From the NCBI RefSeq assembly GCF_014842925.1, contig NZ_JACYXJ010000001.1:372001-436000 (forward strand): a DNA stretch of 64,000 bases. The letters run 5' to 3'. Positions 52,560-62,604 of the stretch are shown piece after piece; position 1 is the first letter of the stretch, and every line of letters starts with the position of its first letter. The position numbers were made by a program, and so were the translations under genes. Below the pieces are notes generated by a model. The model worked only from the letters and a program-made list of their open reading frames with translations, made no database searches and was not told the DNA's origin. This stretch comes from Roseibium polysiphoniae. Lineage in GTDB: Bacteria > Pseudomonadota > Alphaproteobacteria > Rhizobiales > Stappiaceae.

Positions 52560-54548
52560 GTGAAGACGTTTGATTTTATCAGACTTTTCAAGACGGCAGG
52601 GATAAACGACGATCTTGTTTTGGCCCAGCACCGGGCGAACTCCCGACAGATTCCGCTTCTCTACTTCCTTGTTGTGGTCAACGCATGGGCCTTGGTCACG
52701 ACCTTCTTCAAGACAGCTCCGATCTATCTGACCGTCTATGTGCCTGTCGGGCTGACCATCGTTGCGGGTGTCCGAACAGTCTATTGGTGGCAATCGCGCA
52801 ATCATGAGCCAAGCCCAAAAGACGCGGCCAAAGCCCTGCGGCGCACGTTCACATTCGGATCGGTCTTGGCGGTTTGCTTCAGTCTTTGGGGCCTGCTGCT
52901 GTTTCCCTATGGCGATCCATTCGCCCAGAGCCATGTCGCGTTTTTCATCGGCATCACGGTCGTCGGCTGCATCTTCTGCCTGATGCATGTGCGCGCCGCG
53001 GCCTTCAGTGTCACATTGATTGCCAATGGTGCATTCATCGCTATCGTTCTGATCTCGGGAAATTCTGTATTCGCTGCCAAATCACTCAATGTCTTCCTGG
53101 TTTCCATGGCGATGCTTGCCATCTTGTGGATCAACTACAAGGACTTTGAGGCCTTGATCGTTTCCCGCAAGGTGCTGTTGAAGCAACAGAAAGAGCTGGT
53201 TCAGCGTCAGGAGGAAACGCAGAAGCTCAGCGATGAAAACCATCGTCTGGCCAATCTGGACAGTCTGACGGGGTTGCCGAACCGCCGTAGTTTCTTTGCT
53301 CGGCTGGAAGAGATCTTGCAGAGCGAAACGGATCGGGAGAAGCCGCTCGCGGTCGGGTTGCTGGACCTTGATGGGTTCAAGTCGGTCAATGACATCTACG
53401 GTCACCGGGTTGGAGATTTCCTGCTGAAGGAAGTGGGAAGCCGGCTCGTGGCGATCTCTGACGACGATATTTTCCTGTCGCGACTGGGCGGCGACGAATT
53501 CGGCATCATGATCCAAAGTGATTATGACGATGAGCGCTTGCTTGATCTCGGCCAGCGTATCTGCGACCTCCTGAGCGATCCCTTCACCTTTGAAGAGACC
53601 GTGTTAAGCATTCGGGGCTCGGTCGGGTTTGCAAGACGGTCCGAAGGCGAAGCTTCGGCCAACAAGCTTTACGAAATGGCTGACTACACGCTCTACCAGG
53701 CCAAAAGGGCGAAGGGCGGACTGGTTCTTCTGTTTGGGGAAGAGCATAAGCAGGAAATCTTGAGGACGCGCGAGATTGAGCGCGGTTTTTATGCATCCGG
53801 CTTTTGCGATGAAATTTCGGTCGCGTTTCAGCCGATCGTTCAGATTGAAAGCAACGAGGTCCTGGCCTTTGAAGCCCTGGCCAGATGGAACCACCCAACC
53901 CTCGGTGAAGTCGTGCCAGATGTGTTCATCGGTGTGGCGGAACGGTGTGGCTTTATCGACCAGCTGACAGAGATCCTGTTTCAAAAGGCGTTGACGGAAG
54001 CGAAGGCTTGGCCCGAGCACATTCGTCTCTGTTTTAACCTGTCGGCCAAGAATGTCGCGACGCTCCAGCATGCCTCGCATCTTGCAGACCAGATCCGCAA
54101 GAGTGGTTTCGACCCGAAGAGGATCGATTTTGAACTCACCGAAACGGCAATGATCCAGGATTTCGAGCATGTCATGCGTGTGATCACCGCGCTCAAGGCA
54201 ATCGGTGTTCGGATCGCCCTGGATGATTTCGGCACCGGCTATTCCAGTCTCAAGCACCTTCACAGCTTTCCGCTCGACAAGATCAAGATCGACCGCTCGT
54301 TCGTGAGTGACATCTGCACCGGATCTGCGGGATACGGCATCGTCAAGTCGCTGTTGAACCTCAGCCGCGACATGGGCATTGGCTGTATCGTCGAGGGCGT
54401 GGAAACAGAGGAAGAGCTCAAGGTGGTCAGGAGCCTCGGCGCGTCCATGGTCCAGGGCTATTACTATTCCCGGCCAATCGCCGGAAAGGATGTGAAGAAC
54501 TTCCTCGCCCAGGGGGAGGACGCAGAGGCCGTTCCTCTGAGGGCCTGA
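52560..54548 (+). CDS. Membrane GGDEF-EAL cyclic-di-GMP protein
   Basis: A 662-residue signalling protein. Seen: five or six hydrophobic helices in the first 200 residues, a short coiled coil (about 205-235, [18 protein letters not shown]), a GGDEF domain with intact GGDEF at 310-314, and an EAL domain with intact E438-A-L and the later DDFGTGYSS and VEGVET motifs. Both catalytic signatures are present, so it could make and break cyclic-di-GMP. I see no inhibitory R-x-x-D site just before GGDEF. The GTG start at 52560 has a poor ribosome site. Signal sensed is unknown. Confidence 0.9.
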   Translation: MKTFDFIRLFKTAGINDDLVLAQHRANSRQIPLLYFLVVVNAWALVTTFFKTAPIYLTVYVPVGLTIVAGVRTVYWWQSRNHEPSPKDAAKALRRTFTFGSVLAVCFSLWGLLLFPYGDPFAQSHVAFFIGITVVGCIFCLMHVRAAAFSVTLIANGAFIAIVLISGNSVFAAKSLNVFLVSMAMLAILWINYKDFEALIVSRKVLLKQQKELVQRQEETQKLSDENHRLANLDSLTGLPNRRSFFARLEEILQSETDREKPLAVGLLDLDGFKSVNDIYGHRVGDFLLKEVGSRLVAISDDDIFLSRLGGDEFGIMIQSDYDDERLLDLGQRICDLLSDPFTFEETVLSIRGSVGFARRSEGEASANKLYEMADYTLYQAKRAKGGLVLLFGEEHKQEILRTREIERGFYASGFCDEISVAFQPIVQIESNEVLAFEALARWNHPTLGEVVPDVFIGVAERCGFIDQLTEILFQKALTEAKAWPEHIRLCFNLSAKNVATLQHASHLADQIRKSGFDPKRIDFELTETAMIQDFEHVMRVITALKAIGVRIALDDFGTGYSSLKHLHSFPLDKIKIDRSFVSDICTGSAGYGIVKSLLNLSRDMGIGCIVEGVETEEELKVVRSLGASMVQGYYYSRPIAGKDVKNFLAQGEDAEAVPLRA

Positions 54549-54662
54549 TCGACATCACGCGACGACAACACTCATGTGTTTTGAAGGTGATTGAGGCCCC
54601 TCCCATCTCCTGTTTACCGGCAAGGGTCGGTGATCGAACCATCGAAAAACAGGAGCAAGTCC

Positions 54663-55010
54663 ATGACCCGCAAGTTCATTCTTCAGTCCGCAGCACTCGC
54701 AGCAGCCATCGTCGTTCTTCCCGCAAGCGTCTTTGCACAGGGTGCCGGCTTTACCTCGCTCTCTCGCAGCCATGGCGATCTGATCTTCCTGAAGCCGGGC
54801 GCTTCAATTGATGCCCCGGTTGCCGGCGCCAGTCAGAAAAAGTCGAACCCGGGTTTCATCAACATCGGTACGGATCGCTCTGGTCGCCTGCTCAAGGTTG
54901 GACAAAAACCGATTGATGCCCCGGTTGCTGGAAGCAAAGGTCCCAAGGGCCGCGATGGGTATCGCAAGATCTACGGCAACGGCAGCATCGAACGGCCAGT
55001 CGGCCGCTGA
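54663..55010 (+). CDS. Small secreted protein with an internal DAPVAG repeat
   Basis: A 115-residue exported protein. Seen: a signal peptide (about 1-26, ending SVFAQGAG), then two copies of a roughly 35-residue unit that begins with I-D-A-P-V-A-G-A/S (near residues 49-56 and 84-91) followed by basic residues. The units share a 17-base identical DNA repeat (54807-54823 and 54912-54928). AGGAGC lies before the ATG at 54663. No family recognised; Gly, Lys and Pro content suggests a flexible exported peptide. A terminator follows. Confidence 0.72.
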   Translation: MTRKFILQSAALAAAIVVLPASVFAQGAGFTSLSRSHGDLIFLKPGASIDAPVAGASQKKSNPGFINIGTDRSGRLLKVGQKPIDAPVAGSKGPKGRDGYRKIYGNGSIERPVGR

Positions 55011-55037
55011 GATTTCCGTAAAATTTGTCAATGCGAG

Positions 55038-55059
55038 AAGGGGCCTTGAGCCCCTTTTT
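55038..55059 (+). terminator. Terminator after the small secreted protein
   Basis: AAGGGGC (55038-55044), loop cttga, GCCCCTT (55050-55056), then T residues to 55059. On the other strand the run after the stem is weak, so recO probably does not depend on it. Confidence 0.87.
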
Positions 55060-55065
55060 GCATGA

Positions 55066-55842
55066 CTAGTCAATGAAATTCCAAGGCTGGTTCTGGCGAT
55101 ACTGCTTTTCCAGCGCCGTGAGCATGGGCGCTCGCAGGTCGACAGGTTGCCTGTTCGAAGGACTGTTTTGAGACGCCTGCCGGACGCGCTCCAGAAAGAA
55201 CGATGTCAGCCGAAAACCCTCAGAAATGTCCGTGAAACTGATTTCACTGCCCTGCTGACGCTGGCCCTCCACCAGAAAGGCAGGCAGCGGCAAAAGCTTG
55301 TCATGATAAGGCCTGCCTGCATCGCGACTGACAGCGCGAGAGGATTTGGGCGAGACATAGGCCAGATCGTCCTGTTGCCCTGTCGCCGCACAGGAGGTGA
55401 GGTCGAGACCGAAGCCGAGTTCGTTGAGGAGTTCGAGTTCAAACCGGACAAGAAGTGGCCCGGCGATCTCGGGGCTATCCAGATGATCCAGAACGAGCTC
55501 GAGCGCGTTATAGATCTGAGGGTGCGCATCGCGCTCTGGAAAAAGCCGAACCAGTGTTGCCAGGTGTTGAACGGCGTTGAGCCCGAGCGAAGAGCCCATC
55601 AATGTCGCGGCACGTGGCTGCACGAGTTCCGCAGAAAAAGTCCCAAGATGGGCAGGCAGGCGGGCACGCCAGTTCAATTGAACAGAATTGCCAGGCTGCA
55701 GGACCGGTCGGTGCTTTCGCGAGCGGCCACCACGCACCAGCCCGAGGTGCCGACCGCGCTCCTGGGTCATCACCTCAAGGATGACGTCGACTTCGCCATG
55801 TTTGCGTGCGCTCAGCACAATGCCGGTTTCGGTCCATTCCAT
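55066..55842 (-). CDS. recO: DNA repair protein RecO
   Basis: A 258-residue recombination mediator that helps load RecA on gapped DNA. Seen: the N-terminal OB-fold start MEWTETGIVLSARKHGEVDVILEVMTQERGRHLGLVRGGRSRKHR (cited as residues 1-45), the LVQPRAATLMGSSLGLNAVQHLATLVRLFPERDAHP segment and a C-terminal LPLPAFLVE block. It follows era by 68 bases and ends the leftward core run in this window. Confidence 0.93.
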   Translation of the reverse strand: MEWTETGIVLSARKHGEVDVILEVMTQERGRHLGLVRGGRSRKHRPVLQPGNSVQLNWRARLPAHLGTFSAELVQPRAATLMGSSLGLNAVQHLATLVRLFPERDAHPQIYNALELVLDHLDSPEIAGPLLVRFELELLNELGFGLDLTSCAATGQQDDLAYVSPKSSRAVSRDAGRPYHDKLLPLPAFLVEGQRQQGSEISFTDISEGFRLTSFFLERVRQASQNSPSNRQPVDLRAPMLTALEKQYRQNQPWNFID

Positions 55843-55910
55843 GATGTAACCTTAGCCGAGGGCAAGCATAGGCGCCTCAAAAACAGGCCGCATTCGTGTG
55901 CTGCTAGGCG

Positions 55911-56945
55911 CTATTTGGGGAAATCCAGCCCCATCTCACGATAGCGCTCCGGATCGTCGGCCCAATTCTCGCGCACCTTGACGAAAAGGAACAGGTGCAC
56001 CGGCGCTTCAATGATCTCGGAGATCTCGTGACGGGACGACTGCGAGATTTGTTTGATCGTCTGGCCGCGATGACCAAGGACGATGCTTTTCTGGCTGTCC
56101 CGCTCGACGTAGATGGTCTGCTCGAGCCGGGCAGAACCATCCTTTCGGGTTTCCCACTTCTCGGTTTCGACGGTCGAAATGTAGGGCAGTTCCTGGTGCA
56201 GCCGTTCGAAGAGTTTCTCGCGCGTGATCTCGGCTGCCAGAATACGAAGCGGCAGGTCGGAGGGCTGGTCTTCCGGGTAAAGCCAAGGGCCTTCGGGAAC
56301 CTGCTCGGCGAAATAATCCAGAACGGTTTCCGCGCCATCACCATTCAGGGCCGACACCATGAAGGTCTCATCGAAGCGGATGATGTCATTGGCCGCCTGG
56401 GCCACCTTGAGCAGCTTCTCGCGCTTTGCGACATCGATCTTGTTGAGGATCAGCACCTTCGGTGTCTTGATGCCTTCAAGGCGTTTCATGATGGCCTCGA
56501 CTTCTTCGTCGATACCTTTGCGCGCATCGATGAGCAGCGCGATGACATCCGCATCACGCGCGCCGCCCCACGCCGTGTCGACCATGGCGCGATCGAGTCG
56601 TCGTTTGGGTTGAAAGATGCCTGGCGTGTCGACCAGAACAAGCTGGGACTTGCCGTGCATCGCGACACCGCGCACGATGGCTCGTGTCGTTTGCACTTTG
56701 TGCGTGACGATCGAAATCTTTGTGCCAACGAGCTGATTGATCAGCGTCGACTTGCCGGCATTCGGCGCACCGATCAGGGCAATGAGCCCCGCACGCGTGT
56801 CGTCAGGCATGGGCGCGACGTCCGGATCGGGTAGGGGAATGTCGAATCTGGGCGCCTTTTGCGGCAGGTCATCGTCATGACCCTCGTCGAAGTCGCCGTC
56901 ATTGTTGTCGTTGTTCTGGTTCAAGACCGGTCCTATTCGTTCCAC
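55911..56945 (-). CDS. era: GTPase Era
   Basis: A 344-residue ribosome-assembly GTPase that binds 16S rRNA. Seen: G1 GAPNAGKS at 59-66, the DTPGIF motif near 106, NKID near 167, and a C-terminal KH domain with GHRGQTIKQISQSSRHEISE. The first 50 residues are an acidic, low-complexity extension. The GTG at 56945 overlaps rnc by 13 bases; an ATG at 56810 would give a start near the usual Era N-terminus, so the real start is not certain. Confidence 0.94.
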   Translation of the reverse strand: MERIGPVLNQNNDNNDGDFDEGHDDDLPQKAPRFDIPLPDPDVAPMPDDTRAGLIALIGAPNAGKSTLINQLVGTKISIVTHKVQTTRAIVRGVAMHGKSQLVLVDTPGIFQPKRRLDRAMVDTAWGGARDADVIALLIDARKGIDEEVEAIMKRLEGIKTPKVLILNKIDVAKREKLLKVAQAANDIIRFDETFMVSALNGDGAETVLDYFAEQVPEGPWLYPEDQPSDLPLRILAAEITREKLFERLHQELPYISTVETEKWETRKDGSARLEQTIYVERDSQKSIVLGHRGQTIKQISQSSRHEISEIIEAPVHLFLFVKVRENWADDPERYREMGLDFPK

Positions 56946-57640
56946 ACGCCTTCCCGGCGCAAAACGGCTTCCGCCGCACTCTGTTCTGCAATTCTCTTCG
57001 ATCCGCCCTTGCCGCTGCCCTGGGCCAGTCCTTGGACTGTAACACCAACGATAAATCGCGGCGCATGGTCCGGACCGTCGCGGCTGATAACGTCATAGCG
57101 CGGTGTCGGCAGCCCTCTCGATTGGGCCCATTCCTGAAGCGTGGTCTTTGCATCGCGCAAGGGACCGCTCCAGGTTAGCATACGAGGCTCCCAAAGGCGC
57201 TGGATGAAACGCTCAGCCGCTTCGAACCCACCGTCGAGATAGATGGCAGCGATCACCGCTTCGCAGATATCGGCCAGAAGAGCGGCCTTTTTGCGTCCAC
57301 CGGTCTGCGCCTCGCTGTGGCCGATCCGCATGGCTTCGCCAATGCGCAGCTCGGCTGCTATTTCGGCGCAGGTCTCGCGCTTGACCATATGGTTGAAGCG
57401 CCGCGCCAGCTCACCTTCATCCGCATCTGGAAAGTGCTCGTTGAGCATCGTCGCAACAGCGAGCCCGAGGACGCGGTCACCGAGAAATTCCAGCCGCTGA
57501 TAGCTGCCCGTCACACTTTCGGATGGATCGAGCGCGCTTGCATGGGTCAGGGCAACCGTCAAAAGCTTGTCGTCCGCAAAGTCATGCCCCAGGCGCTGTT
57601 TCAGCTCGGTCATGGCTTTGCCGGTATCATCGCGCGGCAT
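56933..57640 (-). CDS. rnc: Ribonuclease III
   Basis: A 235-residue double-stranded RNA endonuclease for rRNA processing. Seen: the signature LEFLGDRVLGL with its Glu and Asp, the DICEAVIAAIYLDGGFEAAERFI segment with the second acidic pair, and a C-terminal double-stranded RNA-binding domain with TTLQEWAQSRG and GSGKGGSKRIAEQSAAEAVL. It is coupled to era and follows lepB by 30 bases. An ATG nine codons later is an alternative start. Confidence 0.95.
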   Translation of the reverse strand: MPRDDTGKAMTELKQRLGHDFADDKLLTVALTHASALDPSESVTGSYQRLEFLGDRVLGLAVATMLNEHFPDADEGELARRFNHMVKRETCAEIAAELRIGEAMRIGHSEAQTGGRKKAALLADICEAVIAAIYLDGGFEAAERFIQRLWEPRMLTWSGPLRDAKTTLQEWAQSRGLPTPRYDVISRDGPDHAPRFIVGVTVQGLAQGSGKGGSKRIAEQSAAEAVLRREGVWNE

Positions 57641-57670
57641 GGCGGTGTCCTTGGCGTTTGTTTTTTCGCG

Positions 57671-58414
57671 TCAGAGCGTCTTGAAAATTCGGTCCCAACG
57701 CACTGTCCAGGGCCATTTCCACACCATCCAGGCCGGTTCGCCATCCTTCACGGAGAAGAACAGGATTTCAGCGCGTCCGACGAGGTTCTCGAACGGCACG
57801 TAGCCAACAGCAGAGAGCACCCGGCTGTCGGTGGAATTGTCGCGGTTGTCGCCCATCATGAAGTAGTGTCCTTCGGGAACTTCATAGACCCGCGTGTTGT
57901 CCAACGTGCCGCGGCTGGTCAGATCCAGCGTATCGTAGGTTACACCGTTGGGCAGGGTCTCGCGGTACCGCGCGACGCGCTGAACGCCGAAGCCGGTGTC
58001 TTCGATGTAGTCGTCGATCTGTTCGCGTTCCACCGGCTGATCGTTGATGTGGACGACACCGTCGATGACCTGAACCCGGTCTCCGGGCAGACCGATGACG
58101 CGCTTGATGTAGTCGGTCGAGTTGTCTTTCGGCAACTTGAAGACCACCACATCGCCGCGCTCAGGCTCTGATCCCATGATCCGGCCTGAAAACGGACCAA
58201 GACCCATAGGGAACGAATAGCGCGAATAACCGTAGCTGAACTTGGAGACAAAGAGATAGTCGCCGATCAGCAGGGTATCCTTCATCGAACCGGAAGGAAT
58301 GTTGAATGGCTGGAACAAAAAGGTTCGCACGATCAGGGCCAGCAACAGCGCCTGTACGATGATCTTGACCGTTTCGTAGAGACCGCCGTCCTTGTCCGTC
58401 TTGGTGTCCGTCAC
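57671..58414 (-). CDS. lepB: Signal peptidase I
   Basis: A 247-residue membrane-bound serine/lysine protease that removes signal peptides outside the membrane. Seen: one transmembrane helix (about 16-34), catalytic Ser43 in PSGSMKDTL, the general base Lys104 in DYIKRVIGLPGD, and the GDNRDNSTDSR box. It is followed by rnc and preceded by acpS, a conserved alphaproteobacterial order. Confidence 0.95.
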   Translation of the reverse strand: MTDTKTDKDGGLYETVKIIVQALLLALIVRTFLFQPFNIPSGSMKDTLLIGDYLFVSKFSYGYSRYSFPMGLGPFSGRIMGSEPERGDVVVFKLPKDNSTDYIKRVIGLPGDRVQVIDGVVHINDQPVEREQIDDYIEDTGFGVQRVARYRETLPNGVTYDTLDLTSRGTLDNTRVYEVPEGHYFMMGDNRDNSTDSRVLSAVGYVPFENLVGRAEILFFSVKDGEPAWMVWKWPWTVRWDRIFKTL

Positions 58415-58538
58415 GCTTTTGTCGTCCCTTGGCTGATGCTTGCCGGCAGAACCGCCGCAAACTGAAGTGGCTTAATCATTGCCCCGCGAAACTCTTATCT
58501 GCTTGCAACGGCAGAGGCAATGCGCTGCGGCATCGTGG

Positions 58539-58964
58539 TCAGTCCGGGTTCGGCGCCTCAGGCCAGTCGGCCGGCCATGCTGTGATCACGACAAAGGCTT
58601 GCGCCAGCGGAAAATCATCCGTGATCGTCAGGTCCACACGCGCAACAAAGCCCTCCGGCGTCATCGCTATCAGGCGCTCCGCCGCTCCGCCAGTCAATGC
58701 GACGGTTGGTTTGCCCGAGGGGAGGTTGACCACTCCCATTTCGCGCCAGGCAATACCCATTCTCAGCCCTGTGCCGAGCGCTTTTGAACAGGCTTCCTTG
58801 GCGGCAAATCGTTTGGCGTAGGAGGCTGCACGCTCGGCGCGCCTGTCGGATTTCGCCCGCTCAACTTCTGTAAAGACGCGGTTTGTGAAGCGCTCACCGA
58901 AGCGGGTCAGCGTCTTTTCAATCCGCCGGATGTCTATCAGGTCGCTGCCAATGCCAAGGATCAT
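58539..58964 (-). CDS. acpS: Holo-acyl-carrier-protein synthase
   Basis: A 141-residue phosphopantetheinyl transferase that activates acyl carrier protein for lipid synthesis. Seen: the start [31 protein letters not shown] with the magnesium-binding Asp, and the second motif [16 protein letters not shown] with its Lys-Glu. It lies 124 bases upstream of lepB. Confidence 0.95.
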   Translation of the reverse strand: MILGIGSDLIDIRRIEKTLTRFGERFTNRVFTEVERAKSDRRAERAASYAKRFAAKEACSKALGTGLRMGIAWREMGVVNLPSGKPTVALTGGAAERLIAMTPEGFVARVDLTITDDFPLAQAFVVITAWPADWPEAPNPD

Positions 58965-59000
58965 GGGGCGGTTCCGTGTGTCTTGAAGAAAATAGCGTGC

Positions 59001-59591
59001 CTATTCGCCAATGTCGCCGTTCATGTCGTCGGAGAGCAGGCCGCGTTTGCGCGCCAGGGAATGCCGGCGGCGCCTCTGATAGACCTCGACACTCTTGAAG
59101 ACGATGAAATAGCTGACGGTGCCGACAATCAGTCCAAGCGGTATTGCACCGACCAGCATGGGCTTGAGCATCGGCAGAAGCATATCCACCGATTTGGTCA
59201 AAAGGCGCGCCTGAAACTGCTCGTGAATTTCCACATGTCCGGGAGCTGGCGCTTTGCCTCTCAAGATCCAGCCGCCGAGCTTGAACGTTGAGGCCCAGAT
59301 GAGCGGGAACGTCAGCGGATTGCCAACGGACGTGCCAAGGGCGGCGGCGATCAGGTTCCCGCGAACAACGTACGCGAGCGCGAAGGACAAGAGAAAGTGA
59401 AAGCCGATCAGCGGCGTGAAAGAGGCGAAGGCTCCCGCAGCAAATCCGATGGCGATGGCATGGGGCGTCGCTGTCAGCCTGAGAACCCGTTTGCCGTAAT
59501 AGCGCGTCGAGCGAACCCAGCTGTGCCGAGGCCAGACGGCGACCCGCAGGCGTTCAACTCTCGTGGGGATTTTTCGACGTCGGAACAGCAT
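59001..59591 (-). CDS. DUF2062 family membrane protein
   Basis: A 196-residue protein with a basic start and two or three hydrophobic segments (about 45-80 and 150-170). Seen: the diagnostic ATPHAIAIGFAAGAFASFTPLIGFHFLLS and GTSVGNPLTFPLIW segments of DUF2062. Function unknown. It lies 49 bases after pyrE and 36 bases before acpS in the leftward run, so it is probably part of the unit. Confidence 0.88.
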   Translation of the reverse strand: MLFRRRKIPTRVERLRVAVWPRHSWVRSTRYYGKRVLRLTATPHAIAIGFAAGAFASFTPLIGFHFLLSFALAYVVRGNLIAAALGTSVGNPLTFPLIWASTFKLGGWILRGKAPAPGHVEIHEQFQARLLTKSVDMLLPMLKPMLVGAIPLGLIVGTVSYFIVFKSVEVYQRRRRHSLARKRGLLSDDMNGDIGE

Positions 59592-59640
59592 CTGGTCTGC
59601 GGCTACTTTCTCGTCAGTGTAAAGTTGCTCGCTCCGCCCG

Positions 59641-60222
59641 TCAGGCGAGGCCGCGGCTTCCCGGTTTTACGGGCGGAATGGCCGCAAGTTCCGGCGGCAG
59701 CTTGTCAGCCTCATAAGCAGGAACCTTGTAGTCCGCCAAGGCGATGATTGGCACGCCTGCATCCGCTTCGCCCGCAGATCGATCAATCAGACAGGCAACA
59801 GCAAGGACATTCGCACCAAGGCCTTCAAGTGATGTAACAGTTTCCCGGCTGGAAAGGCCGGTGGAAACGATATCCTCAACCACAATCACGCGGGCGCCCT
59901 TGGGCAGCTCGAAGCGGCGAAGCCGGAATTCACCGCCCTCACGTTCCACCCACATGGCCGGAATGCCCATGTGACGGGCCGTTTCATAGCCAGGAATGAT
60001 CCCGCCCATTGCTGGAGAAATTATGTAGTCGATGTGGCCCAGATCGGAGGCCTTGATCTTCTCGGCCAATGCCTTGCAGAGGATCTCCGTCCGATCCGGA
60101 TACATGAACACGCGCGCCTTTTGCAGAAAGGTCGGGCTGCGAAGGCCGGATGACAGGATGAAATGGCCTTCCATGATGGCACCGGCTTCTCGAAACTGTT
60201 GCAAGACTTCGTCGCGCGTCAT
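59641..60222 (-). CDS. pyrE: Orotate phosphoribosyltransferase
   Basis: A 193-residue enzyme of pyrimidine synthesis that joins orotate and PRPP. Seen: the start [27 protein letters not shown], the [15 protein letters not shown] segment and the PRPP-binding loop [16 protein letters not shown]. It matches the short alphaproteobacterial PyrE type. It follows rsh by 30 bases. Confidence 0.95.
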   Translation of the reverse strand: MTRDEVLQQFREAGAIMEGHFILSSGLRSPTFLQKARVFMYPDRTEILCKALAEKIKASDLGHIDYIISPAMGGIIPGYETARHMGIPAMWVEREGGEFRLRRFELPKGARVIVVEDIVSTGLSSRETVTSLEGLGANVLAVACLIDRSAGEADAGVPIIALADYKVPAYEADKLPPELAAIPPVKPGSRGLA

Positions 60223-60252
60223 GATATGGCTGCTCCTCTCCGGTTGCCTGCC

Positions 60253-62499
60253 TCAGCCGTTCACCCGCGTAACGCTGGAGACTGTGGCTCTTGACCGGAG
60301 CTGATTGATGATCCGGTTCAGGTGTTTCAGATCCCATACTTCGAGATCAATGATCATCTGGTGAAAATCTGGCGCTTTGCGCACCATTTTCACATTATCG
60401 ATATTGCCGCTGTTTTCGCCAATCGTTTGCGCGATCGCCGCAAGAGAACCCGGTTCGTTGACTGCCGAAATCGAAAGCCGCGCCGGAAAACGTTCTGGGT
60501 TGTCTACATCGATATCCCACCGAACGTCGACCCAACGTTCGCTCTGATCATCAAATTCCTTCAGCGCCGGCGATTGTATCGGATAGATCGTGAGCCCTTC
60601 AGAGGGTGTCAAGATGCCGACAATGCGGTCGCCTGGCACCGCGCCGCCATTTGGTGCGAAGCTGACCGGAATGTCGCCCGATAGCCCACGGATTGGCAGG
60701 GCCGGTCCATAAGGGTCATCGTTCTTGGCGACGTGATCCCTGACTGCTTCGTCCAGCTCATTGGCGGGAATACGGAATTTGAGGCCGGCTCCCTTTTCCA
60801 GGCCGAACCAGCCTTCTTCCGGCATGGGGCTGGTCAGAGCGGCCCTGTCATCCTGATAATCGGGATGGGCGGATTTCAGCACGGACTGAGCGCTGACATC
60901 GCCGCGCCCGACCGCGGCCAGTAGGTCTGCGATGCTGGCCTGGTTGAGCTCGGTAAGTGCCGTTTCGAGAAGCTCTTCGGAATAGCTTTTGTCGGCGCGC
61001 GCAAAGGCGCGCTTTAGTATGTGTTCGCCCAATGCGCCGTATTGGGTGCGAACAGATTCCCTAGTCGCCCGGCGGATCGCCGCACGTGCCTTGCCGGTGA
61101 TCGCAATGGCTTCCCATGCAGGGGGCGGGGTCTGAGCCTTCGAGCGGATGATTTCCACTTCGTCGCCATTGCGCAGCTCTGTCACCAACGGCATGATCTT
61201 GCCGTTCAGCTTGCAGCCGACGCAGGTGTTACCGATGCCGGTATGGACGGCATAGGCGAAATCGATCGGCGTGGCCCCACGGGGCAGGGCGATCAGACGC
61301 CCCTTCGGCGTGAAGCAGAAAACCTGGTCGTGGAACAGTTCAAGCTTGGTGTTTTCCAGGAACTCTTCCGGCGTATCGCCTTCGGCAAGCAAATCGATCG
61401 TGCGGCGCAGCCATTCGTAGGCGCGGCAATCCTCGGTGTGCCGCGCAATGTTGCGGCCTCCGGTCTCGCCGTCCTTGTAGAGTGCATGGGCGGCAATGCC
61501 CAGTTCCGCCACACGGTCCATCGTGATCGTCCGGATCTGCAGTTCGACACGTTGGCGCGACGGTCCGACGATGGTCGTATGGATCGAGCGATAGTCGTTC
61601 TGTTTCGGCGTCGAGATATAGTCCTTGAAGCGGCCCGGAACCGTTGGCCACGTGGTGTGAATGACACCCAGGACGCGATAGCAGGCTTCCAGCGTTCCGA
61701 CCGTAACGCGAAAGCCGTAGATATCGGAAAGCTGCTCGAAGCCGAGCGACTTCTGCTGCATCTTGCGGAAAATTGAATAAGGCCGCTTTTCACGGCCCTT
61801 GACCACCGCCGCCATGCCTCTTTCGGCGAGCCGCTCGGTCAGCGTTTGCTCGATCTCGAGGATCAGCTCGGCATTGTCTTCCCGTTGCTCTGCAAGCCGC
61901 TCGGAAATCGTCTCATAGGCATCCGGATTGAGCGTCTTGAAGGCAATGTCCTCCAGCTCTTCGCGCATGTCATGCATGCCCATGCGTCCGGCCAGGGGCG
62001 CATAGATTTCCATCGTCTCTTCGGCGATGCGTCCACGCTTGTGCTCGGGCATGTGGTAGAGCGTGCGCATGTTGTGCAGGCGGTCGGCCAGCTTGACCAA
62101 CAGAACCCGGACATCGTCAGCGATCGCAAGGAGCAGCTTGCGGAAGTTTTCGGCCTGCTTGGCCTTTCGTGAGACAAGATCAAGTCGCTTGATCTTGGTC
62201 AGCCCATCTACGAGCTTGCCGATTTCCTCGCCAAACAGGGTGTCGATTTCCGTCCGCGTTGCGTCGGTGTCCTCGATGGTGTCATGCAGGAGCGCGACGG
62301 CAATGGTCGCGTCATCCAGATGCAGATCGGTGAGGATGGCAGCAACTTCGAGAGGATGGGAAAAATAGGGGTCGCCAGAGGCGCGCGTCTGCGGGCCATG
62401 CTTTTGCATCGCGTAAACATAGGCCTTGTTCAAAAGGCCTTCGTCCGCGTCGGGATTGTATCGGGTGACCCGTTCTACGAGTTCATATTGGCGCATCAT
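60253..62499 (-). CDS. rsh: Bifunctional (p)ppGpp synthetase/hydrolase RelA/SpoT (Rsh)
   Basis: A 749-residue stringent-response enzyme that makes and breaks the alarmone (p)ppGpp. Seen: an HD hydrolase domain with SHPLEVAAIL and ALLHDTIEDT, the synthetase domain with GRFKDYISTPKQNDYRSIHT, a TGS domain with FTPKGRLIALPRGATPIDFAYAVH, and a C-terminal ACT domain. The hydrolase residues appear intact, so this should be the single Rsh of the organism. The start is put at the MMRQYELVERV family start (62499); a GTG at 62535 is open but gives no family sequence. Confidence 0.94.
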   Translation of the reverse strand: MMRQYELVERVTRYNPDADEGLLNKAYVYAMQKHGPQTRASGDPYFSHPLEVAAILTDLHLDDATIAVALLHDTIEDTDATRTEIDTLFGEEIGKLVDGLTKIKRLDLVSRKAKQAENFRKLLLAIADDVRVLLVKLADRLHNMRTLYHMPEHKRGRIAEETMEIYAPLAGRMGMHDMREELEDIAFKTLNPDAYETISERLAEQREDNAELILEIEQTLTERLAERGMAAVVKGREKRPYSIFRKMQQKSLGFEQLSDIYGFRVTVGTLEACYRVLGVIHTTWPTVPGRFKDYISTPKQNDYRSIHTTIVGPSRQRVELQIRTITMDRVAELGIAAHALYKDGETGGRNIARHTEDCRAYEWLRRTIDLLAEGDTPEEFLENTKLELFHDQVFCFTPKGRLIALPRGATPIDFAYAVHTGIGNTCVGCKLNGKIMPLVTELRNGDEVEIIRSKAQTPPPAWEAIAITGKARAAIRRATRESVRTQYGALGEHILKRAFARADKSYSEELLETALTELNQASIADLLAAVGRGDVSAQSVLKSAHPDYQDDRAALTSPMPEEGWFGLEKGAGLKFRIPANELDEAVRDHVAKNDDPYGPALPIRGLSGDIPVSFAPNGGAVPGDRIVGILTPSEGLTIYPIQSPALKEFDDQSERWVDVRWDIDVDNPERFPARLSISAVNEPGSLAAIAQTIGENSGNIDNVKMVRKAPDFHQMIIDLEVWDLKHLNRIINQLRSRATVSSVTRVNG

Positions 62500-62604
62500 G
62501 GCCGGAACCGACTCACATGATAGCCGGGGAAACACATGGAGCGGGGCCGCTCCGTCTTAACAGGTGGCCGAAACCGGCCACCTGGGATGTCGCAGTCAAT
62601 GCGA

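Noticed and set aside
52395..52988. 197-codon minus-strand frame near the GGDEF-EAL start
   Set aside because: Most of it lies over the start of the GGDEF-EAL gene on the other strand; no family likeness and no start signal.
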